45,538 nucleotides of DNA from Galbitalea sp036266835 (GTDB taxonomy: Bacteria; Actinomycetota; Actinomycetes; Actinomycetales; Microbacteriaceae), in the NCBI GenBank assembly GCA_036266835.1, contig DATAXD010000038.1, positions 1 to 45,538 on the forward strand, in the 5' to 3' direction. Below the pieces are notes generated by a model that made no database searches, was not told where the DNA came from, and saw nothing but the letters and a program-made list of their open reading frames with translations. Each line of letters opens with the position of its first letter. The stretch's first letter is position 1. Below, in pieces: positions 27,296 through 34,696 of the stretch. The position numbers and the translations under genes were made by a program.

Positions 27296-28227
27296 CCGCG
27301 GAGCGCCCTGCGCTGGGTCGTGACCTGCACGACGTAGGACACGATCATGATCGAGAATCCAAGGATGAAGGCGACCGCCGCCGCGTAGTTCGACTGCTGG
27401 TTGATAAAGGCGAGGTTGTACGCGTAGTACGTCGGCAGGTACGACGTGTTGATCACGACCGGGGATAGCGGGTTCAAAAGGCTCGGCTCGGTGAAGAGCT
27501 GGAAGGAGCCGATGATCGAGAAGACCACACAGAGCAGGATCGAGTTGCGCACCTGCGGGATCTTCACGCTCCACGCCAGCCGCCATTGACCGGCACCGTC
27601 GAGGGCTGCGGATTCGTAGAGCTCGACGGGGACCGCCCGCAGCGCCGAGTAGATGATGATCATGTTGTAGCCGACGTACTGCCAGGTTGAGATGTTCATC
27701 ATCGAACCGAGGACGTTCTGCGCGGATAAGAGGTCGGGCGGATTGAGGCCGACGGCCCGGAAGATCTGGGCGATGAGACCGAAATCGTGCCCGTAAAAGT
27801 AGCCCCACATGAGCGTCGAGATGACACCCGGGATGGCGTAAGGAACGAAGAGCATGAGCCGCACGAAGCGGCTTCCGCGCACTCGGCCGCTGTCGAGCGC
27901 GAGCGCGAAGAACAGGGCAAGGGCCAGCATGATCGGCACCTGGATGACGAGGTAGAGAAGGACTCGTCCAACACCCGTCCACAGCTGCGAGTCACCGATG
28001 GCCTGCACATAGTTCGCAATGCCGACGAAGACCTGGCCACCGATGATCTGGCTTCTGAACAGACTCAGGTAGAGCGCGTAGCCGATCGGGACGAGCAGCA
28101 TGGCCACGAACAGGATGAGGAACGGTGCAATGAACCAGTACGGAGCCGTCGTGCTGCGGTGTTTGCGTCGCCGCGTGGGTCCCGGGGCTTCTGTGACCCG
28201 GCGCTTTGCGATTGAGATCGCGGTCAT
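27292..28227 (-). CDS. carbohydrate ABC transporter permease, MalF/UgpA type
   Basis: This 311-residue membrane subunit has six helices (APYWFIAPFLILFVAMLLVP first) and the EAA loop VELYESAALDGAGQWRLAWS. The basic N-terminal tail (PTRRRKHRS) is usual. AAGAGGACC precedes the ATG at 28227. It is separated from the solute-binding protein gene by about 96 bases that contain a long hairpin, and coupled by 4-base overlap to the second permease. Confidence 0.93.
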   Translation of the reverse strand: MTAISIAKRRVTEAPGPTRRRKHRSTTAPYWFIAPFLILFVAMLLVPIGYALYLSLFRSQIIGGQVFVGIANYVQAIGDSQLWTGVGRVLLYLVIQVPIMLALALFFALALDSGRVRGSRFVRLMLFVPYAIPGVISTLMWGYFYGHDFGLIAQIFRAVGLNPPDLLSAQNVLGSMMNISTWQYVGYNMIIIYSALRAVPVELYESAALDGAGQWRLAWSVKIPQVRNSILLCVVFSIIGSFQLFTEPSLLNPLSPVVINTSYLPTYYAYNLAFINQQSNYAAAVAFILGFSIMIVSYVVQVTTQRRALRG

Positions 28228-28271
28228 GGTGGTCCTCTTCAGGTTCGATCTGTGAACAGCCAGGGACAGCG

Positions 28272-28311
28272 GGCTGGCTCGGAGGCGGCGCTTGCCGCGC
28301 CCGAGCCAGCC
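28272..28311 (-). terminator. long intercistronic hairpin between binding-protein and permease genes
   Basis: GGCTGGCTCGG (28272-28282) and CCGAGCCAGCC (28301-28311) form a perfect 11-bp outer stem, and GCGGC / GCCGC an inner 5-bp stem. No T-run follows on the minus strand, so it is probably a partial terminator or an mRNA 3' stabiliser, keeping the binding protein in excess over the permeases, as in other sugar ABC operons. Confidence 0.6.
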
Positions 28312-28323
28312 AGCTCGTGCTTC

Positions 28324-29682
28324 TTACTGCTTTACAGTGAAGCCCTGTTGCTGTCCGTAGGTAACCAGCACCTGTGCCCATGCCTGCAGCGCGGTGTAGA
28401 TATCACCGCGGGCAGTAATGGCCTTTCCGACGGTGTCACCCCACTCGCTCTGCGCGTAGTTCCAGTACGGGATGAACTGGAAGGACGGGTTGACGGTCTT
28501 CGACACGCTGGCCGCGACCTTGTTGTAGGCCTGTCCGCCGAAGAAATCAGCCGTCTGCGAGGTGAATGCCGACGAGTTCAGCGTCGAGATCGTGGTCGGG
28601 AACAGTGCGGACTTCGGGTTCGAGTTCAGTTCGGCCGCCGAAGTCGCGTTCGAGTTCAGGTACTTTACGAACTCGTAGGACGCGATCTTGTTGGGGCTGG
28701 ACTTCAGAACCGCATCCGCCGAACCGCCCCAGTTTCCGCCCGAGTTTTGACCCGCGCTCCACTGCGGGAGCGCCGCCGCCGTCCACTTGCCGGAGGTGTT
28801 GCCCGCAGAGCCCGTCAGGTCATCAGGACCCCACGCGCCCACGATCCATCCCGCGTACTGGCCCTTTGAGAAGCCCTGGTACCAGTCATTGGTCCAGGCA
28901 GGGTCGGTCGCGACGTCGCCCGACTGGAACATCTTGGTCAGGAAGTCTGCGACCGACTTGACCTTTGCGCTCGTCAGGTCGATCGTTACCGTCTTCTTGC
29001 CGTCGTAGGCGAAGGGCTTCGCACCGGCCTGCTGGAACAGTCCGACCAGCTGCTCGGGGTCGGTCGGTCCGAAGTCGGCGAGGTAGGAGCCGGTCTTCGC
29101 CTTCACCGTCGCGGCATCCGTGAGGAAGTCATCCCAGGTCGCCGGCGCGGAGGTGATGCCCGCGGAAGCCAGGATGTCGCTGCGATACATGAAGACCATC
29201 GGTCCGGAGTCTTGCGGAACCCCGTACACACTTGCGCCCTGGGATACGTCCGCCCATGCACCGTCGGTGAACAGCGGCTTGACGCTGTTGGCGCCGTATG
29301 GGACCAGATCGAGCAGTGACTTCGACACGACGAAGGACGGAAGCTCGGAATACTCGAGCTGGACGACGTCCGGCGCACCCTTGCCTGCCTGCACCGCGGC
29401 CTGGAGCTTGGTGTACTCCGTGCCACCCTGTCCGGCGTTGACGAGGTCGACCTTGATCTTGGGATACTTCTTCTCGAAGGCCGCGATCTCGCCATCGAGT
29501 CCGGGAGCCCAGTCCCAGAACGTGATCGTGGTGTGGGTATTCATGGCCTTGGTGATCTGGGCCTGCGTAACCGTGGCGCCGCCGGTGGCCGTGCCGTTTC
29601 CGCCGGTCGAGCACCCCGTGAGTGCAAGCGCGGCGGCCGCCAGGCCGGCGACACCCGTGATGATTGCGGAGCGTTTCTTCAT
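28324..29682 (-). CDS. sugar ABC transporter solute-binding lipoprotein
   Basis: A 452-residue family-1 extracellular solute-binding protein. The lipoprotein signal KRSAIITGVAGLAAAALALTGCS is followed by a short linker, then THTTITFWDWAPGLDGEIAA and KKYPKIKVDLVNAGQGGTEY, KGAPDVVQLEYSELPSFV, the classic start of such proteins. The mature part contains GWIVGAWGPDDLTG and SYEFVKYLNSNA. The ATG at 29682 is preceded by GAGAGGAC; an upstream in-frame start would lie in the operator region. It is the first gene of the transport operon and probably binds a galactoside, judging from the GH42 and gal neighbours (inference). Confidence 0.93.
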   Translation of the reverse strand: MKKRSAIITGVAGLAAAALALTGCSTGGNGTATGGATVTQAQITKAMNTHTTITFWDWAPGLDGEIAAFEKKYPKIKVDLVNAGQGGTEYTKLQAAVQAGKGAPDVVQLEYSELPSFVVSKSLLDLVPYGANSVKPLFTDGAWADVSQGASVYGVPQDSGPMVFMYRSDILASAGITSAPATWDDFLTDAATVKAKTGSYLADFGPTDPEQLVGLFQQAGAKPFAYDGKKTVTIDLTSAKVKSVADFLTKMFQSGDVATDPAWTNDWYQGFSKGQYAGWIVGAWGPDDLTGSAGNTSGKWTAAALPQWSAGQNSGGNWGGSADAVLKSSPNKIASYEFVKYLNSNATSAAELNSNPKSALFPTTISTLNSSAFTSQTADFFGGQAYNKVAASVSKTVNPSFQFIPYWNYAQSEWGDTVGKAITARGDIYTALQAWAQVLVTYGQQQGFTVKQ

Positions 29683-29802
29683 TGAATGTCCTCTCAGGAT
29701 GGGCACCGGCCGTGAAGGCCGGATGGTCGCCAGCTCGGGTGTGTGCTTATCCACGTCGCTCGCCGATGCTTTCACGGTCGGCGGGGGCTTAGCTTCTTCG
29801 TA

Positions 29803-29820
29803 ATTGTTAGCGCTATCAAT
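29803..29820. promoter_or_regulatory. LacI-type operator O2 (downstream site)
   Basis: ATTGTTAGCGCTATCAAT is an 18-bp palindrome with a single mismatch and the central CG of LacI/GalR operators. It lies just downstream of the predicted transcription start of the binding-protein gene, centre 45 bp from the other operator, about four helical turns, so looping or cooperative binding is possible. Confidence 0.75.
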
Positions 29821-29835
29821 CTGGTGACATCGGGT

Positions 29836-29864
29836 AGTTTATGAAATTTGGTTAGCGCTAACAA
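29836..29864 (-). promoter_or_regulatory. promoter of the galactoside ABC operon
   Basis: On the minus strand TTGTTA (29859-29864), 17 bases, TAAACT (29836-29841) form a good sigma-70-type promoter. The -35 box lies in operator O1 and the start of transcription falls close to operator O2, so a bound LacI protein would block it. Confidence 0.6.
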
Positions 29865-29865
29865 T
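29848..29865. promoter_or_regulatory. LacI-type operator O1 (overlapping the -35 box)
   Basis: TTGGTTAGCGCTAACAAT has the perfect core GTTAGCGCTAAC (29851-29862) with the central CG typical of LacI/GalR regulators. It covers the -35 box of the operon promoter and shares its core with the second site. Confidence 0.8.
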
Positions 29866-29902
29866 CCTCTTCGCACAATTGGGAATCGTTGTTACCAAAC
29901 CG

Positions 29903-30925
29903 TTATCGAGGCGGTGAGGCCGTTGAAGCCCGAATGATCACCGCTGGCTCATCCACCGCCGGCCCGCCGGCGGTTCCGCGGCCCTCGATCCGCGCGATCA
30001 GCCGATCGACCATATTCCGGCCCTGGCTCGCGAAATCGAAATGGACCGTGGTCAGGGCCGGCTGGAAAAATTGCGACTCCGGGATGTCATCGAATCCGAC
30101 CACACTCAGGTCGTCGGGAACCCTCACTCCGCGTGACGTGAGTGCCGCGATGGCCCCGAGCGCGGTCTGGTCGTTGGCGGCGACGAGGGCTGTGATCCCG
30201 GCATCCAGCGGGAGCTCAAGCGCAGCGTCGTAGCCCGCCTGCGCCGACCAGTCGCCCGGCGAAGACCCCACCGACAACAGCCCGAGCCGCTCGATCGCAG
30301 CCGTGTACGCTCGCGCGCGGCCGCGAGCGGCGAGCGAATCCGCGGGGCCGCCGATGTGGAAGAAACGCCGATGCCCGAGGGATGCAAGGTGCTCGATCAT
30401 GAGGTCGACGCCTGCCTCACCGAGGTGGGTGCCGCCGGACGACCAATCCTCAGACTCGGCCTCGAGGCTAATCGGCACCGAGAAGTTTGCCGCGCGCAGG
30501 GCCGAGATGACGTGCTCATTCGGAGTGAACGCGAGGACCCCGGCGATATGCGACTGAGCGACGAGGTCGATGGCGTCTGTGATACCCGCGTCGTTTGAGG
30601 CATCGAGGCTGACGATGTCGAGGACGTAGCCAGCCTCCCGCGCGCGCGCGCTCGCCGCCTCCATGATCTTGCTCGGCCCGCTGGCCAACAGCTCATAAAC
30701 GAGCACGCCGATCCGGTTGCTCTTGCTGGTTGCGAGCGACCGTGCCGCCTGGTTGGGCCGATAACCAAGCTCGTTGACGGCGGCGGTCACGCGCTCGCGC
30801 ATGGCAGAGCTGACGTTCGGATGCGAGGTGATGACGCGCGAGACCGTTTGGTGCGACACCCCCGCGAGGCGAGCGACGTCGTATAACGTCGGGGCCCTCT
30901 CGCCCAGTTGCTCTGGTTTGCTCAT
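29903..30925 (-). CDS. LacI-family transcriptional regulator
   Basis: This 340-residue repressor has the LacI HTH LYDVARLAGVSHQTVSRVIT at residues 14-33 and hinge ELGYRPNQAARSLAT, then a periplasmic-binding-protein-like effector domain with GTHLGEAGVDLMIEHLASLG, FFHIGGPADSLAARGRARAY, VAANDQTALGAIAAL and VVGFDDIPESQFF, which is the standard C-terminal block. GGGCGGGA precedes the ATG at 30925. It is just upstream of the galactoside ABC operon on the same strand, and two LacI-type operators lie between, so it is very probably the local repressor induced by a galactoside. Confidence 0.93.
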   Translation of the reverse strand: MSKPEQLGERAPTLYDVARLAGVSHQTVSRVITSHPNVSSAMRERVTAAVNELGYRPNQAARSLATSKSNRIGVLVYELLASGPSKIMEAASARAREAGYVLDIVSLDASNDAGITDAIDLVAQSHIAGVLAFTPNEHVISALRAANFSVPISLEAESEDWSSGGTHLGEAGVDLMIEHLASLGHRRFFHIGGPADSLAARGRARAYTAAIERLGLLSVGSSPGDWSAQAGYDAALELPLDAGITALVAANDQTALGAIAALTSRGVRVPDDLSVVGFDDIPESQFFQPALTTVHFDFASQGRNMVDRLIARIEGRGTAGGPAVDEPAVIIRASTASPPR

Positions 30926-31084
30926 TCCCGCCCGGATCGCCAGCTTCGTTCAGTGCTGACGTCAGGTTACCGCTCACAATGGCCGTCGCGAGACTTGAGC
31001 ACGCCGCGTCGCCCAGCGCTTAGGCAGCAAAGTATTGGATGAAAGTGTCTTGCAGCTGGTGGACAGCGTCACGAATTCCGATTC

Positions 31085-31606
31085 GTGGGTGGTCGGGGCC
31101 GGGAAGGCGTGTTGATCAGCAACAGGGACGCCAGTCGATATCTGGTCGCGGATCCCGTTGCAGTGGGGGTACTGCGAAGTTACTGCAATCACAATTTGGC
31201 AACTCGTCAAATAGATGAACTGCTTGCGCTTGCCGCTTCTTCGTCCCCGACCGTGAGGTCAACTACTCGTGTCATCCCTGTTCGAGTGCGAAAACTCACA
31301 CGAGATCAGATTGATGAACTTTCGTCATTATATCAGCAAGGCGAATCATTGACTAGCCTGGCCGCTCACTTTGCCACTCACCGCGGAACGCTGAAAGACC
31401 ATCTGCGGCGAGCCGGCATTGAGGTTAGGCCAGGCAACCAGGCGAAGCTGAGTAAGGCAGACAAGGACGAGATCGTGCGGCTGTACCAAAGTGGGCTCTC
31501 GATTCGGAAGATCGCGCTGCGGTTCGGGGTGACGGACAATCCGGTGCACAACGCCCTTAAGGAACGTGGGGTCAGGATGCGCGATCCTCACGGCCGCGTT
31601 CTCTAG
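31085..31606 (+). CDS. double helix-turn-helix protein, like the tail of actinobacterial serine recombinases
   Basis: The 173-residue frame contains two HTH units: KLTRDQIDELSSLYQQGESL followed by TSLAAHFATHRGTLKDHLRR, and KLSKADKDEIVRLYQSGLSI followed by RKIALRFGVTDNPVHNALKE. Such double units occur in the C-terminal tails of actinobacterial serine recombinases and as stand-alone small proteins on mobile DNA. There is no catalytic resolvase domain. The GTG at 31085 is uncertain; the first 37 residues look non-coding, and the TTG at 31196 or GTG at 31253 are alternatives. The 3' end overlaps a broken gene on the other strand by 35 bases. It marks the left side of the accessory island. Confidence 0.6.
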   Translation: MGGRGREGVLISNRDASRYLVADPVAVGVLRSYCNHNLATRQIDELLALAASSSPTVRSTTRVIPVRVRKLTRDQIDELSSLYQQGESLTSLAAHFATHRGTLKDHLRRAGIEVRPGNQAKLSKADKDEIVRLYQSGLSIRKIALRFGVTDNPVHNALKERGVRMRDPHGRVL

Positions 31607-31903
31607 CAATCTCGATCAGGATCTTCGCCATCACCTTCGGATCAATGTCCGGGTTGACCTGGCTGAGGACGCGAACCTCATACGGCGTGCCCTTCTTCCG
31701 AGTGTTCAGATGTGGCGCAGCCCGATACGCCTCGCGTCGTTTCGTGAAGGTCGCGAGTTTGGCGAATGACTTGCCGGCGCTCTGCGGCAGTGACGGCTGA
31801 GCTTTGGAAACTGCCTCTCGATGAGCAAGTAGTCAGTGTCCGTCAGGTGCTTCGTAAACTCGTAGTAGCTGTGAAGTATCCACTGCTCGGTAGGGCTGAA
31901 CAT
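31572..31903 (-). pseudogene. small helical mobile-DNA protein, broken by a one-base frameshift
   Basis: Frame one starts at ATG 31903 with GGGGGAG upstream and reads MFSPTEQWILHSYYEFTKHL then TDTD. The -1 frame from about 31833 continues coherently as LLAHREAVSKAQPSLPQSAG, KSFAKLATFTKRREAYRAAP and NTRKKGTPYEVRVLSQVN, ending at TGA 31572-31574. Neither frame alone gives a sensible protein, but joined they give about 110 residues. A single-base deletion at 31826-31834 is the simplest explanation; I see no canonical X-XXY-YYZ slippery site for programmed shifting. Function unknown. Confidence 0.5.
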
Positions 31904-32040
31904 GATAAACGCTCCCCCGGATTCAGAGAACCATTCGGACTTAAGTTGATGGTGTTGGTTCAGGTAGGTGGTGTTGGTAAGTCTTGTCATTGCGACAGCG
32001 AACTATGAGGTACCTGCTCTGCTTCGTCAAGGAAGTTTGC

Positions 32041-32343
32041 CTAGTCCGAGAGTGTCTTGGCGACTTCACGGATTGCATCACGAAAGATCGTGTCCTGGGA
32101 CTGAGTCTCCTGTGATAGCTCATCGAAAGGAACGAGCGATTCGTTCTCGGGATCAAACTGGCTTGCCCATGCAGACCAAGCGTCGTGCACGTCCTCGTTC
32201 GTAACTTGAATCCCTTTGCTCAGCGCTAAGAGCGCATAGCTCGAGAAGAGCTGATCCAATCCATCGTCCGGCAGTTTGGAAGGATCGACCCTCGCCCGGA
32301 TTTGCGAACTGATGTCCTCAATGTAGTTTTCTTCGATTGCCAT
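32041..32343 (-). CDS. DUF7701-like small protein, third gene of the TIR operon
   Basis: This 100-residue acidic helical protein contains YIEDISSQIRARVDPSKLPD, LFSSYALLALSKGIQVTNED and VHDAWSAWASQFDPENESLV, a pattern I recall as DUF7701, frequent in accessory regions of actinobacteria. There is no membrane segment or enzyme motif. The ATG at 32343 overlaps the stop of the membrane-protein gene by one base (TAATG), so the two are translated as a unit. It may be an accessory or regulatory subunit of the TIR system; this is inferred from position only. Confidence 0.7.
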   Translation of the reverse strand: MAIEENYIEDISSQIRARVDPSKLPDDGLDQLFSSYALLALSKGIQVTNEDVHDAWSAWASQFDPENESLVPFDELSQETQSQDTIFRDAIREVAKTLSD

Positions 32344-32828
32344 TACACGACTATTCCAAAGATGGCTCCGAGAACGATCACGATGTAGATGATCACGAAC
32401 ACGATCGGGACTATGGACTCGACGTTAGTCAGCGTGGTGTAGCGATCCTTGAACTTGAGCCATCGATCTCGTAAGCTCTTGAGCTCAAGGTCCTTCTCGG
32501 TGGTGCGTGTGAGTTCTGCCCATTCGTCGGTGAAGTATTGAGCCGAAAGGTCTTTCTCCATCTTGTTGATGACGTTGAACTTTGCGCGATTGAGCCGGCG
32601 ATAAGACCTGATTGCGAAGAACCACGTCCATGCCAGGAGGAAGCCCGTCAGGCCGACAATTATCAAGAGCGATTTGTGATCGGCCGAAACCTTCTCGTAG
32701 GTGAACCCAAGAATTGTGACCAGAGCTGTATGGGCGCTAAGAAAGAATCCATTCGCGGCCATTCGTCGGGCCGACACTCGGTCCGCCATCTCGACGGCCA
32801 TCTGATAGATCTCAAACTTTTCGCTCAT
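32343..32828 (-). CDS. RipA-like (8xMP) small membrane protein, second gene of the TIR operon
   Basis: This 161-residue protein begins EIYQMAVEMADRVSARRMAA, then has two helices, FFLSAHTALVTILGFTYEKV (about residues 28-47) and LLIIVGLTGFLLAWTWFFAI (about 52-73), a charged cytoplasmic loop (SYRRLNRAKFNVINKMEKDL, DEWAELTRTTEKDLELKSLR) and a last helix IVPIVFVIIYIVIVLGAIFG. This order matches the family that databases call RipA-family octameric membrane protein (8xMP), by recall. It starts 12 bases after the TIR gene. In a TIR context a small oligomeric membrane protein is a natural effector that would act on the membrane on receiving a nucleotide signal; that role is inference. Confidence 0.75.
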   Translation of the reverse strand: MSEKFEIYQMAVEMADRVSARRMAANGFFLSAHTALVTILGFTYEKVSADHKSLLIIVGLTGFLLAWTWFFAIRSYRRLNRAKFNVINKMEKDLSAQYFTDEWAELTRTTEKDLELKSLRDRWLKFKDRYTTLTNVESIVPIVFVIIYIVIVLGAIFGIVV

Positions 32829-32840
32829 AGTGAAGGCGCC

Positions 32841-33254
32841 TTATGCGTTCTTGCCTTCACCCATGCACTGGTCGATTGCACTTGCGATCAGATCCCAGTC
32901 CCACTTCATTGTGCGATTCTTCTGCAGTCCGAGGGGGTGGGTGTTGTCGCTGTCGGCGCCGTTGACGTATACGCCGATCACAGGCACATCGGCTTGCTTC
33001 GCCATCGCGATCTCAGCGGCAACGCCATATGCCGTGCCCATGTTCTTCCCGACAAGCACGATTAACAGATGACAGTTCTTGATCTTGGCAGCGATCAGCT
33101 TCTCCCATTCCAGCTCGGGAAGGGCGCGCTTCGACGACCAGTCCTCGACTGTGAATGGTGTTGGTGAGTCGCTCTTCGCTTGTCCTGCAAAAAGGATCTT
33201 GGGAGTCTCGTCGTGATCGAAATCGAAACTTAGGAATGCTCTTGGGTCTGCCAT
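32841..33254 (-). CDS. ThsB-like TIR-domain protein (MTH538 family)
   Basis: This 137-residue single-domain protein follows the TIR/ThsB layout: RAFLSFDFDHDE (first strand, SF in place of SY), SPTPFTVEDWSSKRALPELE (loop and helix), EWEKLIAAKIKNCHLLIVLV with G-K-N, GVAAEIAMAKQADVPVIGVY and the closing strand KWDWDLIASAIDQC. ThsB-type TIR proteins make NAD-derived signal molecules during phage infection and activate a separate effector. No SIR2/SLOG ThsA gene follows; instead a small membrane protein does. AGAGAGGT precedes the ATG at 33254, and a strong promoter lies 80 bases upstream. GC here is only about 52-53% in counted lines (32401, 32701), against 72% in line 20461. Confidence 0.82.
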   Translation of the reverse strand: MADPRAFLSFDFDHDETPKILFAGQAKSDSPTPFTVEDWSSKRALPELEWEKLIAAKIKNCHLLIVLVGKNMGTAYGVAAEIAMAKQADVPVIGVYVNGADSDNTHPLGLQKNRTMKWDWDLIASAIDQCMGEGKNA

Positions 33255-33335
33255 GATTTCTGTACCTCTCTTTAGTTGTTGAGTCTCTCTGCTGCTACCG
33301 ACAACCGTTCGGGCGTGGTCTCAGTCATACGCCTG

Positions 33336-33364
33336 ATTATGAGTAGTTCTTGCTATTCGGTCAA
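33336..33364 (-). promoter_or_regulatory. promoter of the TIR operon
   Basis: On the minus strand TTGACC (33359-33364), 17 bases, CATAAT (33336-33341) is close to the sigma-70 consensus. Start of transcription near 33329 would leave a leader of about 75 bases before the TIR ATG. Confidence 0.55.
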
Positions 33365-33591
33365 GGCATCTGTACGACCGATTCCCTCCCGAGCAACCGT
33401 CGGACCAGAGCAAGGATCGGTGGGGCTTCAATGGTGCTCCAGCCGCAGAGCTGCAGCAGGTCGTCGGGACGCACGTCCGCGACATCTTCGGCGGACGCGT
33501 CATATATCGACGCTACCTCGACGGGTATCCCGGCGCGGTCGAGGACGCCTCTGTCGACGACGAAGTGACGGAGTCCTAGGGTCCCGTGAGG
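33361..33591. other. startless open frames on both strands, probable gene remnant
   Basis: Between the TIR promoter and the zinc-ribbon gene the minus strand is open for about 76 codons without ATG, GTG or early TTG (reading LRHFVVDRGVLDRAGIPVEV, then DLLQLCGWSTIEAPPILALV, stop TGA at 33361-33363). The plus strand is also open, ending at TAG 33577-33579. The minus reading looks more protein-like. A decayed gene is the best guess; no function is assigned. Confidence 0.25.
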
Positions 33592-33596
33592 TCAGG

Positions 33597-33764
33597 TCAC
33601 TCCCGTGTCATCCGCGGACGCTTCTTCGACGTGATGTGCCACGCGTGACAGGCGGAGCACGGGTGGACGCCGGTGAGATTCGGATAGCCGCGACGTAGCA
33701 AGATCGATAGCACCCGAAGCGCCCCGCCAGGGGTCGCGTAAGACTTCTTCGTGCAAGCAGACAC
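33597..33764 (-). CDS. small zinc-ribbon protein, 55 residues
   Basis: A short gene starting at GTG 33764-33762 with GGAAAGGGA about 11 bases upstream, ending at TGA 33597-33599. It reads MSACTKKSYATPGGALRVLS, a middle ILLRRGYPNLTGVHP and the zinc motif CSACHAWHITSKK. A single early Cys plus CxxC and His could bind one zinc ion. A paralogue at 36915-37101 has the same layout (M-T-x-C ... CADCKAWHLTS). Such tiny proteins are frequent on actinobacterial mobile DNA; function unknown. A longer overlapping frame on the same strand (to 33852) is less convincing. Confidence 0.55.
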   Translation of the reverse strand: MSACTKKSYATPGGALRVLSILLRRGYPNLTGVHPCSACHAWHITSKKRPRMTRE

Positions 33765-33883
33765 AACAGTGCATCCCTTTCCAAATATGGGGTGGGGCCT
33801 GCACTGCAGTGGCCAGATCGTGCGGTTCGCCTTTGGACCGCCGTTGCGACAAACGTACCAGGGGTGAGCTGTCTCGGGGGAAC

Positions 33884-34696
33884 CTAGTTTCTGTTCAGTC
33901 CGTGTCGACGCGTTCCCAGCGCGTCTTTGAAATGGCTCTCGGCCGCGTCGATCTCCCGCGTGGGTGTCGCTGGATCAAAGACGCGTAGCAGCGAGAACTG
34001 GAAGCTGATCGGGTCGAGGCCGCGCAACTCGACGTTCCCGCCATGGCCGTTCGTCGCATAAGCGGTCCACCGCTGACGAACGCTTTCGGCGCCATCCGCC
34101 TTGCCGACGTACTGGCGTCCGTCCTGGTTGTCGGTGATGAGATAGATGCCCACGACCGATGAGAGCGCCGTGCGCCATGAGGCGTAACGATGCTCGCGCA
34201 TCACCGCCTGCAGTTGTGTGTGACTCAGCACGAGGCGGTCAAAGCCTGGAAAAGGGATCGGCTCGGCGTCAGCGATACCGAATACCGGGTACGTCGCTGC
34301 GGTGGTGGCGTTCATCCACCAGGTGCGAGGTGACCGCCACCCGATAACCAGTCGGCTCCGCAGGTCCGCCATTTGCTCAGACTGGGCAAGATCGAAGACC
34401 CGTCGAATGCCGTCATTCGATATCTCGCCTCGGTTGTCCACGACCGACCAGAGCCGCGCCTGGTCGCCGCCCTCTTTTATGAACACGGCCCAATAGCGAG
34501 CTGGAACCGCTGGAAACCGTCTTGTGTCCGCGGACTGGTTGTGCGTGTATTCGATGATCTCTGCATCTGTGGAGTCCGCGTGGATTCCCGCTAGGCCGCT
34601 GTCTTCGTGCTCCCGCACATAGGCGTGACGGATCACCAACGCACAGGCCGGATCGATGCCCGCATCCAGCAGAAGGGGCCCAAGCGTCAGCGGCAC
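33884..34696 (-). CDS. GIY-YIG nuclease family protein
   Basis: This 270-residue protein has an N-terminal domain starting PLTLGPLLLDAGIDPACALV and RHAYVREHEDSGLAG, with VFIKEGGDQARLWSVVDNRG, and a C-terminal GIY-YIG domain: GIYLITDNQDGRQYVGKADG (GIY ... QYVG), SVRQRWTAYATNGHGGNVEL with catalytic-type Arg, and the closing EIDAAESHFKDALGTRRHGL with Glu. Such two-domain proteins occur as stand-alone genes in actinobacteria and may be nucleases of a defence or mobile element. The GTG at 34696 has AAGGAG 7-8 bases upstream, which fixes the start; the frame is open further into the neighbour's promoter. It is divergent from the AbiGi-like gene. Confidence 0.8.
   Translation of the reverse strand: MPLTLGPLLLDAGIDPACALVIRHAYVREHEDSGLAGIHADSTDAEIIEYTHNQSADTRRFPAVPARYWAVFIKEGGDQARLWSVVDNRGEISNDGIRRVFDLAQSEQMADLRSRLVIGWRSPRTWWMNATTAATYPVFGIADAEPIPFPGFDRLVLSHTQLQAVMREHRYASWRTALSSVVGIYLITDNQDGRQYVGKADGAESVRQRWTAYATNGHGGNVELRGLDPISFQFSLLRVFDPATPTREIDAAESHFKDALGTRRHGLNRN

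Noticed and set aside
30974..31210. 78-codon minus-strand frame between the LacI gene and the HTH gene
   Set aside because: No ribosome binding site, no domain, and it overlaps the likely promoter region; not convincing.
31085..31606. HTH protein as a complete serine recombinase or integrase
   Set aside because: Only tail-type HTH units are present; the catalytic resolvase domain is missing and no tyrosine recombinase motif is found nearby.
33592..33852. 86-codon minus-strand frame overlapping the small zinc-ribbon gene
   Set aside because: It has an attractive HCCVCLHEE start, but loses protein character afterwards; the other frame gives a complete Cys/His protein with its own ribosome binding site and a paralogue nearby.
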